NCBI GenBank assembly: GCA_028293125.1
Contig: JAQGPJ010000081.1
Span: 1 to 64,000, forward strand
Reading direction: 5' to 3'
DNA length: 64,000 bases
From: Verrucomicrobiales bacterium
Lineage (GTDB): Bacteria; Verrucomicrobiota; Verrucomicrobiia; Verrucomicrobiales; V1-33
In this document: positions 61,010 to 64,000 of the stretch, piece after piece
How the letters are laid out: every line of letters begins with the position of its first letter
Numbering within the stretch: position 1 is the stretch's first letter
Made by a program: the position numbers and the translations under genes
Notes under the pieces: generated by a model
The model's input: the letters and a program-made list of their open reading frames with translations, nothing else
What the model was told of the DNA's origin: nothing
The model's database searches: none

Positions 61010-62062
61010 ATGAAAAAACAAATCCTCTCCGTGTTCTCCGGCCTCGCTCTTTTCAGTGGCTCCATCATGGCGGGTCCCCTGCAGCGCTCCCATGTGTCCG
61101 CGGACGCCAAATGGATCGTGCATCTGGATATGGAGGGCCTGCGGCAGTCGCAGTTCGGCTCCGCCATCCTCAAGTTCGCCCTGGCCCAGATGGGGGACGA
61201 GCTCAAAGAGAAGGTGAAGCTCGATGTGCCGGCCATCGTCAACCAAACCAACTCCATCACCGCCTATGGCGATGACTTCAAACCGGGGCCCGAGGGCCGG
61301 GGGGTGCTCATCTGGCAGGGCTCCAAGGAGATTGAGCAGGTCGTGACCGCCATCCTGCTCCAGCAGTCCGAAGCCTCCAAAGCCGGTGAGGGCAGCATCA
61401 AAGCCTTGGGCGGAGGATTGAACCCGGTCTATGAAATCTCCCCCGGCCTCTTCGCCTCGGTGCGTCCCGGACAGGGCATCCTGCTGAGCCCGAAGATGGA
61501 CCAGATCCATGATGCCTGCCGCATCATCGAGGGCAAGGCCTCCAGCCTGAAGGACCAGCCGACTTTTTCCGAATACACCGCCCAGTCCGGCGGATTTTTC
61601 CTGGTCGCCTTGGCGGAGGGCTTTGTGCGCGACGCCGGCCTGCCCCCGCAGGCCCAGGTGCTGAAACTGGCTGAGGGCGGCCGCATCGCGCTGGGCGAGG
61701 ATGCCGGCAAACTGCAGCTCTCCGTGAACCTGAAAGCCAACACCACGGAGAACGCGGTGCAGATCCAGCAGGTCATCCAGGGTCTGGTGGCCCTCGCCGG
61801 CCTGGCCGATGTCGATGAGCCGGAACTGGCCCAGGTGAAGGACTGGGTGCGCGGCGCGCAGGTGACCTCCAAGGAGAAAATCGTCAGCCTGGATCTGGCG
61901 GTGCCGGTGGATGACGCGTTGAAACAGCTGAGCAACGCCACGGACACCCGGATCGGCTCCGCCGGGGAAAACACGGTCCCCGCTCCGGAGGAGAAGCCGG
62001 CCTCCTCCCCGCAGGCTTCCCCGGAATCCACTCCGGCCCCGGCCGTGGACCCCGCCCGCTGA
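61010..62062 (+). CDS. exported protein of unknown function upstream of an ECF sigma factor
   Basis: The 350-aa protein has a signal peptide (MKKQILSVFSGLALFSGSIMA). A soluble mixed alpha/beta body follows, with SHVSADAKWIVHLDMEGLRQ, EGRGVLIWQGSKEIEQVV and GGRIALGEDAGKLQLSVNLK, and a Pro/Ser/Ala-rich end. No catalytic motif is recognised. The sigma factor starts 34 bp downstream on the same strand, so the exported protein may be co-transcribed with, or a target or sensor of, that regulatory pair. Confidence 0.65.
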   Translation: MKKQILSVFSGLALFSGSIMAGPLQRSHVSADAKWIVHLDMEGLRQSQFGSAILKFALAQMGDELKEKVKLDVPAIVNQTNSITAYGDDFKPGPEGRGVLIWQGSKEIEQVVTAILLQQSEASKAGEGSIKALGGGLNPVYEISPGLFASVRPGQGILLSPKMDQIHDACRIIEGKASSLKDQPTFSEYTAQSGGFFLVALAEGFVRDAGLPPQAQVLKLAEGGRIALGEDAGKLQLSVNLKANTTENAVQIQQVIQGLVALAGLADVDEPELAQVKDWVRGAQVTSKEKIVSLDLAVPVDDALKQLSNATDTRIGSAGENTVPAPEEKPASSPQASPESTPAPAVDPAR

Positions 62063-62095
62063 CCGCCCTGCCTTCAAGGTCGTGACCGCGCCTCC

Positions 62096-62773
62096 ATGAT
62101 GACCGCCCGCGCCTCCAGCCTCTCCATGCCTTTCACACCCGCCGCCGACGCTGACACCCCCTCCCGCTCCGCCGCCTCCGTGGCGGGCGGGGAGGATCCG
62201 GCGGCGGATGCCCTGGTGGAGCGCGCCCGGCTGGGGGACGACCACGCCTTCGCCGGCGTGGTGGCCTATTTTGAAAAGCGCACTTTCCATTTTGTGCTGC
62301 GGATGGTGGCCAACACCCACGATGCCGAGGACGTCACCCAGGACACGTTCGTGAAGGCCTGGCACTCCCTGCCCCGCTACCGGCCGCAGCACAGCTTCCG
62401 CGCCTGGCTCTTCACCATCGCGCGGCGGACAGCTCTGAACCATCTGCGCTCCCGCCGCCCGACGGAGGAGCTGAAACATCACGACATGGCGGTGGAGGAC
62501 AGTCCCGATCCCGGCGGCGCGGCGGCGGACCGTGATGACGCCTCCGCCATCTGGACCACCGCCCGCCGCCTGAAGCCGGACCAGTTTGAAGCCCTGTGGC
62601 TGTGCTACGCCGAAGGATTTGCAGTGACCGAGGCGGCGCGTATTATGAACTCCAATGCCCTGCGGGTGCGTGTCCTGCTGCACCGCGCCCGCCGCCGCAT
62701 GGCCGAATGGCTGACCCGCCCCTCGTCATCCTCCGAACCGCAAAACTCCCCCCGCCCCTTTTCCCGCCCATGA
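62096..62773 (+). CDS. ECF-subfamily RNA polymerase sigma factor
   Basis: The 225-aa protein has a Ser/Ala-rich leader. Sigma region 2 has AFAGVVAYFEKRTFHFVLRMVANTHDAEDVTQDTFVKAW followed by HSFRAWLFTIARRTALNHLR (given in two pieces of fewer than 20 residues each: AEDVTQDTFVKAW and FRAWLFTIARRTALNHLR). Region 4 has LCYAEGFAVTEAARIMNSNA and VRVLLHRARRRMAEWL. These are ECF signatures. It overlaps the anti-sigma gene by four bases (ATGA), so the two are translationally coupled. The target promoters are unknown. Confidence 0.92.
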   Translation: MMTARASSLSMPFTPAADADTPSRSAASVAGGEDPAADALVERARLGDDHAFAGVVAYFEKRTFHFVLRMVANTHDAEDVTQDTFVKAWHSLPRYRPQHSFRAWLFTIARRTALNHLRSRRPTEELKHHDMAVEDSPDPGGAAADRDDASAIWTTARRLKPDQFEALWLCYAEGFAVTEAARIMNSNALRVRVLLHRARRRMAEWLTRPSSSSEPQNSPRPFSRP

Positions 62774-63396
62774 AATGCCGCCTCCTCAGATTCCGGATCA
62801 GCTCCCGGCTGGACGATGGCCGCTCCCTGCCACCGCCTCTGGAGCGGCATCTGGCACTTTGCCCGGAATGCGGCGCCTGGCACCGCGCCCAGCTGTCCCT
62901 GATCCAACGCCTGCGCCACTCCGCACCGCCGGCACTGGCGACAGCCGCCGCCATGGCCGAGCCGCCGTCCGCGCTCCAAGCCAATGTGATGCGCGCCATC
63001 CGCCAGGCCCAGCCCCCGCGGCAGCGCCCGGCGGGTTTTTCTTTCTTTCACAACTGGCTCCCCGCCGCTGGCATGACCGCCGCTCTTCTGGCCTCAGGCG
63101 CTCTGGTGCTGACCCTCAACCGGGAGCAGCCCGACGGCCGCAGGGATATTTCCCAGCAACCCTCGGAGGTGCAGCTTGGCCATTCCGGCACCGCCCCCTC
63201 CGCCGCCGGCACCCCCCAGGTTTCCAAATCCGCCGACACCGCCCATGAAGACCGTCATGACCGACGGAATCACTGGATTCAGACCGCCGCTGTCAGCCTG
63301 GACACTCCCCTGCGCCGCGAGTTCGCCCTGCTGAATGAGGACGCCCAATCCGCCGTGCGCGCCCTCAAGGCCAGCTTTCTGCCTGCCAATCTCTGA
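62770..63396 (+). CDS. zinc-finger anti-sigma factor, membrane-anchored
   Basis: The 208-aa protein begins MKCRLLRFRISSRLDDGRSL. The ZAS-type zinc motif is HLALCPECGAWHR (His, Cys, Cys), typical of anti-sigma factors. A single membrane helix follows near residues 97-115 (WLPAAGMTAALLASGALVLTL), then a periplasmic tail. It should hold the preceding ECF sigma factor inactive until a signal releases it. The start codon overlaps the sigma stop (ATGA). Confidence 0.82.
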   Translation: MKCRLLRFRISSRLDDGRSLPPPLERHLALCPECGAWHRAQLSLIQRLRHSAPPALATAAAMAEPPSALQANVMRAIRQAQPPRQRPAGFSFFHNWLPAAGMTAALLASGALVLTLNREQPDGRRDISQQPSEVQLGHSGTAPSAAGTPQVSKSADTAHEDRHDRRNHWIQTAAVSLDTPLRREFALLNEDAQSAVRALKASFLPANL

Positions 63397-63562
63397 AGCC
63401 GCCTGAACTGCGGAGTGGAGGTCGGGAATCGGAGGGAAACTTTTCCGTCAGCCGGCATTTTCCACAGGCATATCCGCGTCCGCGCATGGCCCGGGGGTTG
63501 TTCCAGTGGGGTGAATCGTGTTAAAAGCACGTCTCTGTCACCTTTTCCCCGGACCTCCAGCC

Positions 63563-64000
63563 ATGTCTTTTTTCTCCGCCACCTCCCTGACTCCGCCGCC
63601 TTCACTGCTGCTGGCCCTGCTGGCCTTTCCGGCATCCCCTCTGATAGCGGCCCCGCCGCCGGCGGTTTTCGAACCCCAGGTCATCGACTCCGCCATCAGC
63701 ATTGGCTACGGCCTGACCATCGGCGATGTGGATGGCGACGGGAAGCCGGATATCCTGCTGGCCGATGCCCGGGAGATTGTGTGGTATCAGAATCCCAGTT
63801 GGAAAAAACACGTGCTGGCCCGCGAACTGACCAAGTTGGACCATGTCTGCCTCGACGCTGCCGACTTGGACGGTGACGGCAAAGTGGAGGTGGCCGTGGG
63901 CGCTCAGTGGAATCCGGGCGAGACCAACAATCTCAAGCTGAGCGGCGCGGTTTTTTTTCTCAAGCGTCCGGAAAAAGCGGATGCGGACACCCTGTGGACC
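63563..64000 (+). CDS. exported FG-GAP/VCBS-repeat protein (5' part, runs off window)
   Basis: The 146 codons before the window end are open. The protein has a signal peptide (SLLLALLAFPASPLIAA) followed by calcium-binding FG-GAP-type repeats: TIGDVDGDGKPDILLADARE and AADLDGDGKVEVAVGAQWNP. This starts a beta-propeller-type exported protein of the kind frequent in this phylum. The ATG at 63563 is placed 21 bp after ACGTCTCTGTCACC and starts the signal peptide. The 3' end is missing here. Confidence 0.78.
   Translation, partial: MSFFSATSLTPPPSLLLALLAFPASPLIAAPPPAVFEPQVIDSAISIGYGLTIGDVDGDGKPDILLADAREIVWYQNPSWKKHVLARELTKLDHVCLDAADLDGDGKVEVAVGAQWNPGETNNLKLSGAVFFLKRPEKADADTLWT

Overview
The window is a GC-rich chromosomal stretch of a member of the Verrucomicrobiota, most likely close to Verrucomicrobiales or Chthoniobacterales. 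The evidence is a complete Verru_Chthon cassette (proteins A to D at 598-7794), very large exported proteins that share a verrucomicrobial STDLQTW-type terminal module, frequent GTG starts with few Shine-Dalgarno sequences, and housekeeping genes (alaS, recA, pyrE, nadC, birA, proA, hisI, ilvB) scattered among lineage-specific genes. Genus cannot be fixed from sequence reading. No rRNA, tRNA or CRISPR array was seen.

Layout. 598-7794: Verru_Chthon cassette, with protein A divergent from B-C-D, all pseudopilin-like, closed by terminators at both ends. 7907-12052: TonB-like, ExbB and ExbD energy-transduction genes followed by nadC and birA. 12213-16134: an M14-type zinc hydrolase, an OmpA-domain protein and an unknown exported protein. 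16414-25671: alaS, an exported proline-rich protein, a phosphoglycolate-type HAD phosphatase, a lone cyclic-nucleotide-binding domain, an RmlD-like reductase, an exported C39-like cysteine peptidase, acylphosphatase and an OB/HD nuclease-type protein. 26023-39491: three giant or large exported proteins (18 ELWxxDGT repeats; M1 aminopeptidase with HEAT repeats; PPC/PA14/TSP3/PA multidomain protein) with proA between them. 39727-44167: an HtrA-like protease, a degenerate protease paralogue with an inserted PDZ domain, pyrE and recA.

The most notable region is 44325-52455, directly behind recA. Five same-strand genes encode a MoxR-type AAA+ ATPase with four large partner proteins, including a vWA-like/beta-propeller fusion and a bpX6-like helical-repeat/beta-propeller protein. 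This matches the architecture of the MoxR-vWA-beta-propeller (bpX) ternary systems. Those were proposed computationally as NTP-dependent conflict or regulatory systems, and to my knowledge they remain experimentally uncharacterised.

53901-55440 is a small variable islet. Two copies of an imperfect direct repeat of about 132 bp flank an AT-rich orphan gene and an IS3-type transposase remnant. 55440-64000 returns to core and regulatory genes: an MBL/beta-CASP nuclease, hisI, ilvB (no adjacent small subunit), an exported protein, a translationally coupled ECF sigma/anti-sigma pair, and the start of an exported FG-GAP-repeat protein that runs off the window.

All domain assignments come from reading motifs by eye. 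No database search was run.
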